A DNA stretch of 64,000 nucleotides from Euryodendron excelsum (Eukaryota; Streptophyta; Magnoliopsida; Ericales; Pentaphylacaceae), in the NCBI GenBank assembly GCA_033060915.1, contig CM065380.1:49316001-49380000 (forward strand), read 5' to 3'. How positions within the stretch are numbered: position 1 is the first letter of the stretch; each line of letters begins with the position of its first letter. The notes under the pieces were generated by a model. The model had not been told where the DNA came from. It ran no database searches and saw only the letters and a program-made list of their open reading frames with translations. This document shows positions 1 through 11,954 of this stretch, one piece after another. The position numbers and the translations under genes were made by a program.

Positions 1-67
1 GACATAATTCCTCGCCATGAAACATCACGAAATAAAAATAATTCTTCAGAAAAACCAGCTTGACACC

Positions 68-697
68 TAGTGGCGGACCCAGGAATTTTCTCCAATGGAG
101 ACGGTATTATAAGTAAAATGATAGATTTCAAGAAATGCAAAGAATACAATAACATTCAAAACTCTATATATCAATAACAAATGTTTCTTACACAAAACAA
201 TGTCTAACTTAATGTGATAAACTACAATAATCCCCTTCGTTGTTTCATATTCTGAAACCTTTGCAAAATAGCTTCATTCTGAAATCTTTCAATGTATGTC
301 ACCAAACAATCATTCATCCACTCTGCTCATCTTCCATGCGATTACTTAGTAAAGTCTTAATAATATTCATTGCAGAAAAAGCTCTCTCAACTAATGCAGT
401 TGCAACCGATACGATTAGTGCCAACTTCACAAGAAAATATACTAATAGATAGACAATATCCTTCTTTGTATCAATTAATTTTTTAGCAGAGAGGGAATGT
501 TTTTTAGGGCTTATGCCATTTTGGGTGTATTTTAAATGAGTATGAGTTTGGGTTGGGTTAAAAAAAAATTGAAATGGGTATTGAGTTTGGTAGGGCAAAG
601 TCCATTTTTAACTGGGTTGGGTTCAAATTAAAAATTTTTTTTTCAAAATCCAGTGGAGGCGGTCGGCGCCACTCGAACAAGCGTCGGTCTGCCACTA
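68..697. mobile_element. Non-autonomous hAT element with perfect 8-bp target duplication
   Basis: The left end reads TAGTGGCGGACC and the right end, inverted, reads TAGTGGCAGACC, giving 12-bp terminal inverted repeats with one mismatch. The element is flanked by identical 8-bp direct repeats TTGACACC at 60-67 and 698-705, as expected for hAT transposition. Plant hAT ends of the TAGTGGCGGACCCAGG type are familiar. The interior carries a decayed piece of transposase on the minus strand. The element is 630 bp, so it is an internally deleted derivative of a larger element. It lies downstream of the last visible fibrillin exon, probably in an intron of that gene. Confidence 0.9.
240..418 (-). pseudogene. 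hAT transposase C-terminal dimerisation domain remnant
   Basis: On the minus strand the peptide VATALVERAFSAM is followed by KTLLSNRM, the hallmark of the hAT C-terminal dimerisation region of the zinc-finger MYM/TTF type. A frameshift follows the NRMEDE segment. In the next frame the reading continues as EWMNDCLVTYIERF and on to about 240, as in intact relatives. The rest of the transposase (DNA-binding and catalytic regions) is absent. It is a dead fragment inside the 630-bp hAT element. Confidence 0.8.
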
Positions 698-705
698 TTG
701 ACACC

Positions 706-1649
706 CACAAACTGAAGAGAAAAAGAAGGAAAGGCTGAGAATAGAAACCAAAGCTGTCACTCTGTCCTTAATAACTTAATCCAAAATCCACTCCCAAATA
801 TTGCATATTATCTTTGAGTCAAAAGGCTGAGCACACAAAGAGAATTTATTTGGATATTTTAACCGTCACATGTCTTGTCATTTGCTATCTCAAGTTCTCA
901 ATAACCCTTTTGTAGCCTTCAACTTGGCAATGGCCATCCCCCCATAATGCCCGCCTTCTATATTGTCACTTCCACTAGATGATGTTGTACAAGCTCTAAA
1001 GGATATTAAAAACCTTATTTCTCCCCCCTTCAGTAATTGTCTTTGGTTGAATGACAACAAAATAACTTGACAATGGGTCTACATGGTGTCAGTGAGCAGT
1101 ATCAATTGTTTAGAGTTGCAAATTATACAAGGATCATGTAGTAAATTAGTATTCGTAACCTGCAGCTTGGGTGAGATAGACTAGCTTTTCATTGTAACTT
1201 CTGGCAAACTTCGCCATATGGCTCTGTATAGAGATGCCACTTTGGTGCATGGATGCTGCCAGAGTATTAGCTACATATGTATATATATATATATATATAT
1301 GTATAAACACCTAGAACACATAAAACTGCCATATCTTTACCATTACTTGTGCAGTGAAGCCACATGAGGGAAAAAAGATGATGAGAAACACATGCTGAGC
1401 CAATGAGATAAGTCAAGGACCCATACTGATGATGCCAGACACTATGAAGTGCAGTAACCTCCTCTCAATAAGATGTACTCGAGTAGAAACATTCCTATTT
1501 ACCATAAATCCATTATATTTCGGAATTAAAATGCAAGTTTTATGAGATAGGCATCTCAAAGGTTCTTGCATTTACTTCCTAAATGTAATCCTTACACATA
1601 AAGAGTTCAATAAAACAAGTCATAAAAATTATAGACAATGAAGTCATAC
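706..1649. other. Probable fibrillin intron; no exon seen
   Basis: This AT-rich stretch lies downstream of the fourth visible exon of the minus-strand fibrillin gene. I searched for the expected next exon (the conserved region after GELKVE) and did not find it, so the 3' exons should lie left of the window. A TA microsatellite occupies about 1271-1302. No other structure was recognised. Confidence 0.5.
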
Positions 1650-4600
1650 CTCTACCTTCAGCTCACCAATTGCATCAGAGAATCTTACAATGTTGGACAC
1701 ACGTGGGTCATTTGTTCGTAGGTATACCTCTTGAAACACACTGAAGAAGTCAACCCCAACAAATGTTCTCTACAATGGTAAGCAAAGCATGAAGTAATCA
1801 TTGTGGGAATGAAAGTGACTGCTAGAAAAATCATGTACTTGACAAATATTATTCACCTCCTTACCAAGGTAAAGCCATTTCAAAATGGTTAAGACATCCA
1901 TATACATTTGAATATCCCCCTCAATTGATGATTCTAAAATCCATAATTGGGACCTAACCCCTTTATGTTGCAACCTCAGAACCAGATGGTCCTCACAAGG
2001 TAATTAATCCTTTGTATCTGATTATTTGGTCCCATTCTCACCACGCAAAAGATACAAACATATAAAATGATCACCCAGCAGGCGAGCATAAACAAGCATA
2101 TTCTTCTAAATTATAGTGATGTGAGAAGACGTCAGTTAGGCACATGTTTTCAGTTTCAAGTTTCAATCTTTTCTCTCTGTATCATTTTCTTTATTTTAGT
2201 GATTTATGTGTATTTAAAACAATGCTCCCAAATCTAATTCCATCTCCCCTTTGCCTGATATGGTGAGCAGAACAATGAAATTTGCAGTTCTAACATTCAC
2301 AAATGAGTTAATGATACTGAAGGTATAAAAAAACCTTGTGAAGGTTAAAAAAAAAAATCGACATTGTTAACTAAGAGAAAAGAGAAAAACACTTGTTTTA
2401 TTTGACTTAGAGCACAAGATGCAAAGGAAGGTAAAATCAATCCCTAGTTTTACAGCACACTAATCTACGCTATGCTACTTGAGCAGTGTTAACTACATAA
2501 GCAACTATGATAACCTCCAAAATGATCCCTAAATATAAAATAAATCAAGAAGGCCTGAAATTTAGATATAGTGAAATTGAAAATTTCTACTCACACCAGT
2601 TGACCGAATATGTTTAATTAAAGATGACGAACAAAGAAGACGGACTGGTGTTTTAACATACGACCATTACGAGCAAATCAAGCACTAAAACATGTCTAAT
2701 TACCATGGTAATCTTTTCTACATAACAATTCCTTCATGGATAAATCAAGAGAACATCAAATGAATTTAGCATATACAACGTGATGGTCAATGCTCTGGTT
2801 TATGTACATAATGAACTCAGGCAATAATCTGGTGCAAGCGTGCACATATCACAACTTGTGATCAAATTCCATAAAATCTACTTAATTAGTGTTTGTCTGT
2901 GTCATCCCCAAGTTGAGCTCAAATTTATATAATTATTCCTCTACTCATGATTGAATGTAGTGAGACATGTTCATCAAGCACAGAATGAATTCCTTATCCA
3001 TAGAAATATTTGTCACATGATTACTTTGTTGAATAAAAATTTAATCATTTATTTCCCACAGTTACACAAAATCGCGCAATTTTTGTGCATCATAAGAGGG
3101 CTACCATATCTTACAGGCAGAAGCACTCCCCAAGAACACCCCCTCCACCCCAAAAAAAAAGTGCAAGAGCTATGGCGCATTAGTTGATTTCATTGGCCTG
3201 AAATGGCAGGAAAAGTTCTGTTCTCAAAAGTGGCACAAAATCGCTCAATAAAGTAATGTTTTGAAAAGTTTAGGATTGACTTTTTTTAATCAATACTTTT
3301 TGATGGGTTATTTGGGAAGTATATTAATAATATAAAAGCTCTTATGTTTATGTTATGCTGTTAATTTGAGAACAAGGAAGATAACTAATTTTGTGATAAA
3401 TATTTACAAAAGTTACGAGCTGTGAGCTTGTAACGTCAAATCAGGTTATAACAATCTCTGAAACAATAGTATGAAGTCAACCTGAATAGGGGACGCAGTT
3501 CCAGGTCTTGTTGTAAACATTAATTGCCAGCGACCTTCAATCAAACTAGAGCTTGTCTGCAAATGATAGGAGATTCAGTCACTCAAAGGGATTCACATTT
3601 TGTTTTTCCAGTCCAAAGGTTAGTGACTGAAATACTGAACGACTCTTAATTATGCCATTGGATTGAAAACTGGAAAGAATTTAAAATACTCTATTAATCA
3701 ATATCTCATACAAAACATAATTAACAAGCCCCGAAGAAATGCCAGTTGTAGCATACTCACTATGATGAAGTATTAATAAATAATTTAGTCCATAATTCAG
3801 TTGAACGCGAAAATCAAACAACTACAACAACCATAAAAAGAAAAAAAGAATAGCAAAGGAAAGAAAAACCTATAGTTAGAAAGATAATCACAAACCGGAT
3901 CAGGTACACCCTCCAATCCTTCTAAAACTTGCACCGCACGATCAACCTCCTGTGCAATTAATGATCAGAAAATCTCAAACTTCCACATAAGTCCATTTGT
4001 TGTGAATAGAAAATATAGGGAAAAAAGACACTTGTTAACACTGAACGACTTCCTTCAACCTCCTGTGCAATTTCTCATAAATGATCAGAAAATCTCAAAC
4101 TTCCACGTAAGGCCATTTGGAAACAAAAAAGAAAATGTATAGGGGAAAAAAAGACATGTTAGTAGAAGTCAAACAATCGAATAACGTGTTATATGCTATT
4201 TCACTTATGATTTTTTTGGTTCATGGATTTGTTGAGAAAAAGGAAAAGAAAATGCAAAGAAATAGTTTGGTTAACATTGAAAATAATGAGGAAAAAAAAT
4301 ACGAAGAAACAATGACAGAAATTTTTATTTCTAGATATCATTTCTCCTGTTTTCACGAACTCAACCTTTTTCATAAAAAAAAAATTGATCTAACATTCCC
4401 TAAAGTAAAAGAGAGAACACCAGCGAAAATGGGTTTCCTTCTCATTTTCCATTTCTTTTTCCTTTTCGCTTGCCCCAAGTTCCCAACGAAGCCTTAGGCT
4501 CCATTTTGTTCATGGATTTGGTAGGGAAAGCAAAGAAAATAGAAAGGAAAATCCTTTTTACTTGCCATGAAAACATAGAGGAAAATAAAATTTTTATGAG

Positions 4601-5106
4601 AGAAGTAGAAAACTTTTTGACTTTTAGATGCAATTTCTCTTTCTCTTGTTATTGATATCTGACTATATTATATTCTAGAAATATACAGTTTTAAAGCTTA
4701 CTTAAGCAGGAGAGAAAATGTAGAGGAAACTTGTTTTCCTTTCCTTTCCTTTTTCTTTTCCTCTACCTACATATAAACTTATTTTACAAATATATAGATA
4801 TGCTTATATATTTCCCGCTTCCTCTACCGAGTTCCTTTTCTTTCTTTATTGGTTTCTCCATTTATATTTCTCTTTTTCTTTTGGAAAACTGAAACCTCAT
4901 CTAACATGAAGATTCAAGATTGGGAAAATGGGAAATAATTTATAATTAGCACTAGTTGAATTTCTTTATAAAACTAAGAATATTCTGGTCAAAATCTCAG
5001 TTTCAAGATTTCATTTCTTTAACTTTTCTTTGTTTTATCAGTAACCAAACAGAGGGGCATCTTTCAAATGCATTGATTTCACCGAACAATACGTGATATA
5101 CATATG

Positions 5107-5137
<31 letters not shown>

Positions 5138-5471
5138 TCTCATATTTAAATACAGAGAGAAGACTGAATGCTGAAGAGAATCGTACTTGGAGTTGCTGGG
5201 AAGAAGCAGAGCGGCCTCGGCCTTGAATGCCGATCAGGGCATCGATAAGTGAATTTTCTTGCTCGTTGAACGAAACCTCATCATCTACTTGTCGTTGTTC
5301 GTCGACGAGAGAGCACGAAGGGGGTCGAAGAAGGACGATTCTGCGATTGCGAGAGGGCTCAAACGCTTTGTGAAATTGCAGACGACTACGATGAGCTCTG
5401 GGATTTAACGTTGAGATTATTGGAAATGGCGCCAATCCAAACCCTAGATTTGCGACTTCGATCGTAGCCAT
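1650..5471 (-). CDS. PAP12: Plastid-lipid-associated protein (fibrillin), PAP12-like, 5' part, four exons
   Basis: Four minus-strand exons with GT-AG borders join in phase 0: 5187-5471 (95 codons), 3896-3949 (18), 3482-3556 (25) and 1650-1769 (40). The product starts MATIEVANLGFG with a Ser/Arg-rich N-terminus typical of a chloroplast transit peptide. The PAP/fibrillin domain follows: NSLIDALIGIQGRG, then EVDRAVQVLEGLEG, then LIEGRWQLMFTTRPGTASPI, then VSNIVRFSDAIGELKVE. These match the plant PAP12-type fibrillin, normally about 400 residues, so roughly the last 230 residues lie beyond the left edge. Fibrillins coat plastoglobules or associate with thylakoids and bind lipids, with roles in plastid lipid storage and stress. 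The start is the only upstream ATG that gives a transit-like N-terminus. The family is certain; the exact member is inferred from remembered similarity. Introns are long and AT-rich. Confidence 0.88.
3943..4170. repeat. 113-bp tandem duplication over a splice acceptor in the fibrillin gene
   Basis: The segment starting CAACCTCCTGTGCAA at 3943 recurs at 4056, an offset of 113 bp. Both copies continue with a run reading AATGATCAGAAAATCTCAAA, with small indels. The first copy contains the true exon-2 acceptor on the minus strand (CACAG before GAGGTTGA, exon edge 3949). The second carries the same acceptor motif at 4062. Since 113 is not a multiple of three, use of the upstream acceptor would shift the frame. 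Confidence 0.8.
4171..5078. other. Fibrillin intron 1, decayed repeat-like DNA
   Basis: A purine/pyrimidine-biased intron with partly similar phrases, for example TTCATGGATTTG at about 4220 and again at about 4509. These suggest degraded MITE material. The open frames here have low-complexity Lys/Phe-rich products with no known family and are not considered genes. Confidence 0.45.
5106..5137. repeat. CA/TA compound microsatellite in fibrillin intron 1
   Basis: An uninterrupted run of CA dinucleotides followed by TATATA, about 50 bp inside the first intron from the exon 1 donor. Confidence 0.9.
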
Positions 5472-5475
5472 TGTA

Positions 5476-5493
5476 GAGAGAGAGAGAGAGAGT
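5476..5493. repeat. GA-repeat in fibrillin 5' leader
   Basis: A GAGA (minus strand TCTC) run immediately upstream of the ATG at 5471. Such pyrimidine-rich tracts are common in plant 5' leaders, particularly of photosynthesis-related genes. Confidence 0.7.
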
Positions 5494-5593
5494 TCACTGT
5501 TCTGACTTCACTGGCTTTGCCTGTTTAGTGTTCGTAATTCAACCGTCATTGACGACCTCAACGAACTTAGATATGCCATTTGGACTGGTCTGC

Positions 5594-5622
5594 CACGTGG
5601 GTCATTCTTAGTCAAACACGTG
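5594..5622 (-). promoter_or_regulatory. Paired G-boxes upstream of the fibrillin gene
   Basis: Two perfect CACGTG motifs occur at 5594-5599 and 5617-5622, in the contexts GCCACGTGGG and ACACGTGGCA. They lie about 125-150 bp upstream of the start codon. G-boxes bind bZIP and bHLH factors in light and ABA responses, and fibrillins are known to respond to such signals. The regulatory role is inferred. Confidence 0.6.
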
Positions 5623-6109
5623 GCACCTTCGTCAAGGGAATCCTGTATATTATCCTTGGAGGTCTTGCTATTGTGAAGTGCACAGATTTGTGTAAAAACA
5701 TAGAAAATGAAATTTTTTACAAAAGAGTTTAATTTAAACTCACTTAAAATGTAAAGTTTACTTAATACGAACGGCACTAAAATGAGACATTTTACAATAG
5801 GTATAGGTATTTCTTTTTATATCGCGACTAAACTCGTTTATTACTTTTCATGCTACTGTACTTGTGTATTTTTTTCGTATAACTAATTCTACGCTGGATG
5901 AAAAGGCTAACTCTTCAAAGAATGGCCTTCCTTGCAATTTGGAGAGAGAGAGAGAGAGAGAGACCAGGCAATTCTTGCCCTTTCACGGAAATGTGGGTTT
6001 TGTAAAAACTCGTACAGAATATCCTGCAAGGTTATTAGGAACTTTTGGCGATCGGAAAGTCTACGAAAGCGTTATCAACCTCCACCGTCATTGTGGTAAA
6101 AGTCTGTGG
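5623..6109. other. Intergenic, fibrillin upstream region to LINE 5' end
   Basis: No gene recognised. A GA microsatellite lies at 5943-5963. The 5' boundary of the LINE falls somewhere between about 5960 and 6130; I could not find a matching target-site duplication. Confidence 0.5.
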
Positions 6110-6171
6110 ATAAGTTTTGCTTTCGTTTTCTCTTCCTAGTAGCCTCTGGTTATCTTTTTTCTGGTTCTGCT

Positions 6172-6338
6172 CTATCATATCTTGCTCTTATTCTTGGTGA
6201 AGGAAGGGTTCTTGAGTCCTACCCAAATCTGGGTGTAGGAAGGTTTTCCCTTGTATCCTGCCAAGAAGCCTATATTCCTAAGTCTCTGCTCTTCAAAATT
6301 TTCCTCTGCTCTATCTTATCTTGCTTTTATTCTTGGTC
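6172..6338 (+). repeat. Internal direct repeat in LINE 5' leader
   Basis: Closely similar phrases built on CTCTATCATATCTTGCTC and CTCTATCTTATCTTGCTT occur at about 6172 and 6307. Both are followed by TTATTCTTGG. Repeated leader segments with promoter function are common in LINEs. Confidence 0.6.
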
Positions 6339-6478
6339 TTCTCATAATCGTTCTGATGAAGGTAGGTTGATTGGTCTTTACCAATCCTCCTAGCATCCTG
6401 CCAAATAGTGGTGAAGAAAGACTGTTTGTCTGTCATTGTTGTGTTCCCTTTCTTTGGGTTTCTATCTTGGGGAAGGAA

Positions 6479-8384
6479 ATGGCAAATGTGTTTACGGTGT
6501 TTGTTGACAACCTTTCGATTTCAATGAACAAATTCTGGTTACAAAAGATCTTTCAGAATTCAGGGGAGGCAAAAGATGTATTTGTTTCCTATAAAAAGAG
6601 ATCAAGAAAAAGTGGATCTTTTGGTTTCGTTCGGTTTAAGTCAGCTCAAGAAGCTTACAAAGCAATCCAAAAATACAATGGAGTGTAGTTACTGGATCAG
6701 AAGGAAGTTGTGAAAAAAGTTAATTTTGATTTATATAATTCCAGGATGAGAGCAAAGCAGGGGAAGGGCCATTACCCAAAGTCTGTTATTCTTAATTACC
6801 AAAAAGCATCTCATGTGAATGGAAGATCCTACAAAGAAGTTCTTATCCCTAATGATAATGACTCCACCATTAATGAAATGTCTTCAAAATCTTTGAGGAG
6901 ACTAGTGAAAGTGGAGGAAACAGATGAGTCTTGGCTGAAACATTGTTCAATAGCTATTGCTCATGATCCCAATCAGATTCATGAAATTGAAGAAGCTATG
7001 AAACAAGAAGGTGTATTCAGCATTTCTGTAAAATCATTGGGAGGAGGAAGATTTCTTCTCAATTTCAGAGACTCAAAAGAAAAGGAATGTATGCTGAAGG
7101 ATGGAAGACAATGGCTTGAAAATTGGTTCTCAGTGATCTACAAATTGGTTTTACAGGGATTTCAATAAATTCAGAAAAGTTTGGATCATGGTAGAAGGTG
7201 TTCCTCTTAATGCATGGACAGTTTCAACATGTACAAACATAGGCAATCAATGGGGGAGAGTTCTAATGGTGGATAGCAGCACTGCAAAAAAAAAAGGAAC
7301 TGGAATATGGGAGACTGCTGGTTGAAACTGAAGATGTTGCAAGAATCAACAAAACTTGTGACCTATTTGTTGGCAATATTTTATATAAAGTAAAAGTTGT
7401 TAAAGATGAATACTTCAGGTTGTCATATATTGCTGCTGCACCATCAACCTCTGAGGAAGATTCTGATGCAGATGATGTGTATGTTAATGAAGCTGAGGAT
7501 TTAAATCATGAAAAGATCTTAATGGGGTCAATGATGAAGTTTCTAATACTGGTCTTCCAAAGGTATCCATTAAAGAATTATCTCAGAGCCTGGATTGAAG
7601 TAAGGATGAAGATGATGACTTGGACTTCATTAGCCAGGTGGCAGGTTCTTATTTTTCAGATGATAGAGTATTATTGTCTAATCTTAAGCCAAATGTTGAA
7701 CCTGGGAATTCGATCACTGTGACGACAAAGGGAAGTGGTTCAAGGCAAAAGGTAAATGAGGCTAACTTTCCAAGATCCTATAGCAGCTCAAGTAGCAAAA
7801 CGAAGATGGTCTTGGAAAATGAAGTTTCTGATGATGTTGATAGAGCCTCAAATTCAAATCTCACGTTGCCTCCTTTGAACGTTGAGTTGGAGTTACCTTC
7901 AAAGTGTGATGATTTGGGCTTGGGCCCAAACCTGGGTGAAGGTGTCATAACCCCAGCTAGAGAATTATGTCCAATTGCTCAAGGCCCTCACATTTGCCCT
8001 AATCTAGCTGGAAAGGCTAGAATGATACCTCCATTCTCCTTTAAGCTTAAAAGCAAGGTTCAGAGAAAAAGCAGATCTCTTGCGGGTTTTGGTCTAAGGA
8101 CATCCAAGAAGCTAAAGTTAAGAGGAAAGGTCCATTCTCGGATCAGGAATGAATTAGTTATGCCTTCATTATCATCTGCAGGCTTCAGAAACAAGAACAA
8201 AATCGTATCAGAGGAACTGAAAAAGCATTGTCAGGAAGAAGCCGATGACACAATTCAACTTGGAAAGGATCTAGGAATCAATTTCAAAGGAAAAGAAGCT
8301 GAGGTAAAGAAAAGATTGGTCTTTCTTGAGAAAGAAGATGGTGATCCTCTGTGGAAGGGTAGAGGTAGAAGGGGTGATAAGTGA
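6479..8384 (+). pseudogene. LINE ORF1 remnant (RRM-like RNA-binding protein)
   Basis: The reading starts MANVFTVFVDNLSISM. It holds an RRM with RNP2-like VFVDNL and RNP1-like GSFGFVRF in roughly the first 70 codons. A stop at about 6686 and later frameshifts break it. A second recognisable block (about 6900-7165) has SIAIAHDP and LGGGRFLLNF, as in the DUF4283-like part of plant LINE ORF1 proteins. The final stretch up to 8384 is basic and Ser/Lys-rich. In the family this protein binds element RNA. It is a pseudogene in at least three frames. Confidence 0.75.
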
Positions 8385-10916
8385 GGTTGCCTCTACACTC
8401 TAGGTATTCCCAGTATTGTGTCAATGAAGTTAATCTCATGGAATGTTCAGGGTCTTGGTAAGAATCATAAAAAGAGGATGGTAAAAAACTTGGTAATGGG
8501 AAGATCAGTTGATATGATATTTTTACAAGAGACCAAGTGGAGTGTATGTAATAATAATAAGATTAGTTCAATTTGGGGGAGAAAAGGAGGCTCAAGGGAA
8601 TTTGTTGAGGCTGAAGGCTTGTCAGGTGGCCTTCTTTGTATATGGGAAGACTCAATTTTTAAACTGGATTTTTGTATCAAAGAAAAACACTTCATGCTGC
8701 TAGTTGGAGAAGTCAAAGGATCAGTTGAGTGTGCTTTTGTAAATGTATATGCTCCAAATCGTGAGGATGGAAGGGAAGAATTATAGGCCAAATTGTTGAA
8801 TCTAAAGCTGCAAATCAAAGTCCCATGGTGTTTGGGTGGTGATTTTAATGAAATCTTTAAAATTGGTGAAAGAACCTCATGTAAAAGGGAATCTAGAGGA
8901 ATGAAATTATTCAATTTGTTCATCTCAAAGGCTGAATTGGTGGACCTTCCTATGGCAAGGAGAAAATTCACATGGTCTAATAATAATAAAAAATGATATT
9001 TGGAGCAGGCTAGATAGGTTCTTGTTATGTTCTGATTGGTTGCTTAAGTTCAATTGTAAGCAATGGGTTCTCCAAAGGCAATTATCATATCACTGTCCTA
9101 TTCTTCTATCTGATGAAATAGTGGATTGGGGGACAAAACCTTTCAAGATATTTGAGTATTGGTATAAGATGAACTCCCTCAACCTCTTGATAAATGAATC
9201 ATAGTCTTTTTTCAATGTTCAAGACTGGGCTGCTTTTGTGTTATTGAAGAAAACACAAAACATCAAAAAGGTTATAAAAGAGTGGTATAAAAGTAAACCA
9301 GATTCCTGGGAAAGAAAATCCAAAAAGTTAGAAGATGAATTACATTAGTTGGATTTACAGAATGAAGAGGGTATGTTAGATGTTCAATGGCAAGCAACAA
9401 AAGGTTTAACCTTTGGAAAATATATCTCAGAAAGTTATGGTTGCAGTTGGGTGATAGAAACACAAGATTTTTTCAATCTTCAATGAAGGCTAGGTTCAAA
9501 AAAACTTCATTGGTCCGCTGACAATGTGTGGGAAGGTAATTTTCCATCCAAATCAATTAAAGGAGGAAATTTTCTCTCACTTCCAATCTATGTTTGCAGA
9601 GGATTATAAGGATAAGCCATCTCTAGATGGAGAGGTCAATGGGAAGCTAAGTATGGATGACCAAAGAGCTCTGGAGGAAAACTATGGGGAATTGGAAATC
9701 TGGAATGTTCTAAAAAGTTGTGGTGGTAATAAAGCCTCAAGGCCAAATGGTTTTAAAATGAGCTTTTGGCAAAGTATTGGAAATTGGCAAAGGAGGATAT
9801 TTTAAATTTTATGCTACAGTTCTACCTTAACAGGAAGCTAGTTAGGGGTATAAACTCTTCTTTTATCACTTTAGTTCCCAAGAAGCTTCTGATTCTATAT
9901 CCAGTTATAGGCCTATTTCTTTACTCTCATCTATATACAAGATCTTAGCAAAAACCCTTTCTCTCAAGTTAAAGAAAGTGATGGTTGGATTAATTGGGGA
10001 AAACCAAATAGCATTTGTTAAAGATAGACAGATTCTAGATGGGATTTTGATTGCAAATGAAGTTATTAATGATTGGAGGAAGAAAAAGAGAAGTGGATTA
10101 ATCATAAAGCTTGATTTTGAAAAGGCTTTTGACAATGTGAACTGTGACTTCCTCTTGCAATTGCTATCAAAAATGAATTTTGGGTCAAAATGGAGAATAT
10201 GAATTAAAGAATGTCTCTCAAGTGCCTGTTATCTGTCTTGGTAAATGGATCTCCAACTAAGGAGTTCGAAATGCAAAAAGGTTTGAAGCAAGGTGACCCC
10301 CTTTCACCTTTTCTCTTCATTATTGTCATTGAAGGCCTTAGCATTCTTCTTCAAAGAGCCAGATCTCTGAATCTCATCAAGGGCTGCTCAGTTGGATTTG
10401 AAGGTATGTTCCTCTCACATATTCAATTTGCAAATGATTCTTTGCCGTTTTGTTCTGGAAATTTAGAGGAAGCAATCAATCTTAAAAGGATTTTGAGGTG
10501 TTTTGAGCTTCTCTCTAGCCTTAAAATAAACTTTCATAAATCATTGATCAGTGGGGTGAGGCTGAAGGATAATTTCATGGCAAAAGTCCAAGGTCATTCA
10601 ATCCCTTCCAATGAAGTACCTTGGGCTATCTATTGGTGCAAATCCTTGAAACTCCATTTGCTAGAATGAAGTGTTGAAGAATATTAAAAACAGGCTTGCT
10701 CCTTGGAAGAAGAGATCTTTGTCTGTTGGGGAAAGACTTACTCTAATTAAATCTACCTTATCCCATCTCCCTTCCTATTATCTCTCAATGTTTAGAGCTC
10801 CTTTAAAGGTTTGTAAAGAAATTGATAATCTATAAAGAAGCTTCTTATAAGGGTTTCAAAAGGGAAAAAAGGGGATTCATTGTGTAAAATGGACCAAGAT
10901 TACTTCTAGCAAACAA

Positions 10917-11023
<107 letters not shown>

Positions 11024-11954
11024 CGGCGACCTGGGTTTAATTCCTATCAAAGCAATGAATATGGCTCTTCTAGCCAAGTGGTGGTGGAAATTTACCAAGG
11101 ATAGAAACTCTTTATGGAGGAAGGTGGTATGTCAGAAATATAATTGAAAGGAATCAAGATGGCTCTTTCCAAATGAAAATGAAAAGAAGTTCCCTCCTGT
11201 AATTAAGGATATTTTGATGTTCAAGGATGACCAGCTTGAATTCAAAAAAGTGCTGCAGGATAATCTCAAAATCTCTATTGGAAATGGTTTATCAACTTCC
11301 TTTTAGGAAGATCCTTGGGTGGGTGACTTTCTACTAAATACAAATTTCCCAGACTCTTTTCTCTTTCTGATCAAAAGGAGGCAAGGATTGCAGACTTTCA
11401 AAATGAACAAGGGGAATGGAATTTCAGGTTTTGAAGAGAGCTCTTCATTTGGAAAGAATTCTATTTGCAATATTCCTATCAAACTCAATTTTCTTGACTC
11501 TATTCTCTAGCAAGCTGATCAAAATTCTGTGTTCTCAGCAAGCTCATTTTGCAAAAAAGTTGAAGCCAGTCTGAATCTTGAAAATTATGCAGCATCTTGG
11601 ATCTGGAAATCATGGGCTCCCTTAAAGATTCAAATCTTCTGTTCGTTGGCTCTCCAAGATAGAATCAAAACAAAGTTTTTCTTGATGAAGAGAAGGTTAT
11701 TAAAGCCAGTTGAAAGCCCCCCGTGTCTTCTGTAATCTGGAAGTGGAAAGACACAGATCATCTCCTTCTTAGATGTAATTCTTCATGGTTTATTTGGGTT
11801 AAAATTCTGGATTTGTGGGGACTTCAATGGGTATGTCCTTCCTCTATTCAGAACCATAGTGCTTGGGGGGTTTTGATCAGAAGCATGGAAAGCTTGGTAA
11901 AAATATTGTTGAAAAAACAAGGTTTATTAACCATTGTTTTATGTTGTCTTTGAG

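Noticed and set aside
4117..4497. 126-residue open frame in the fibrillin intron
   Set aside because: Low-complexity Lys/Phe-rich product inside a clear intron, overlapping duplicated sequence, with no family resemblance.
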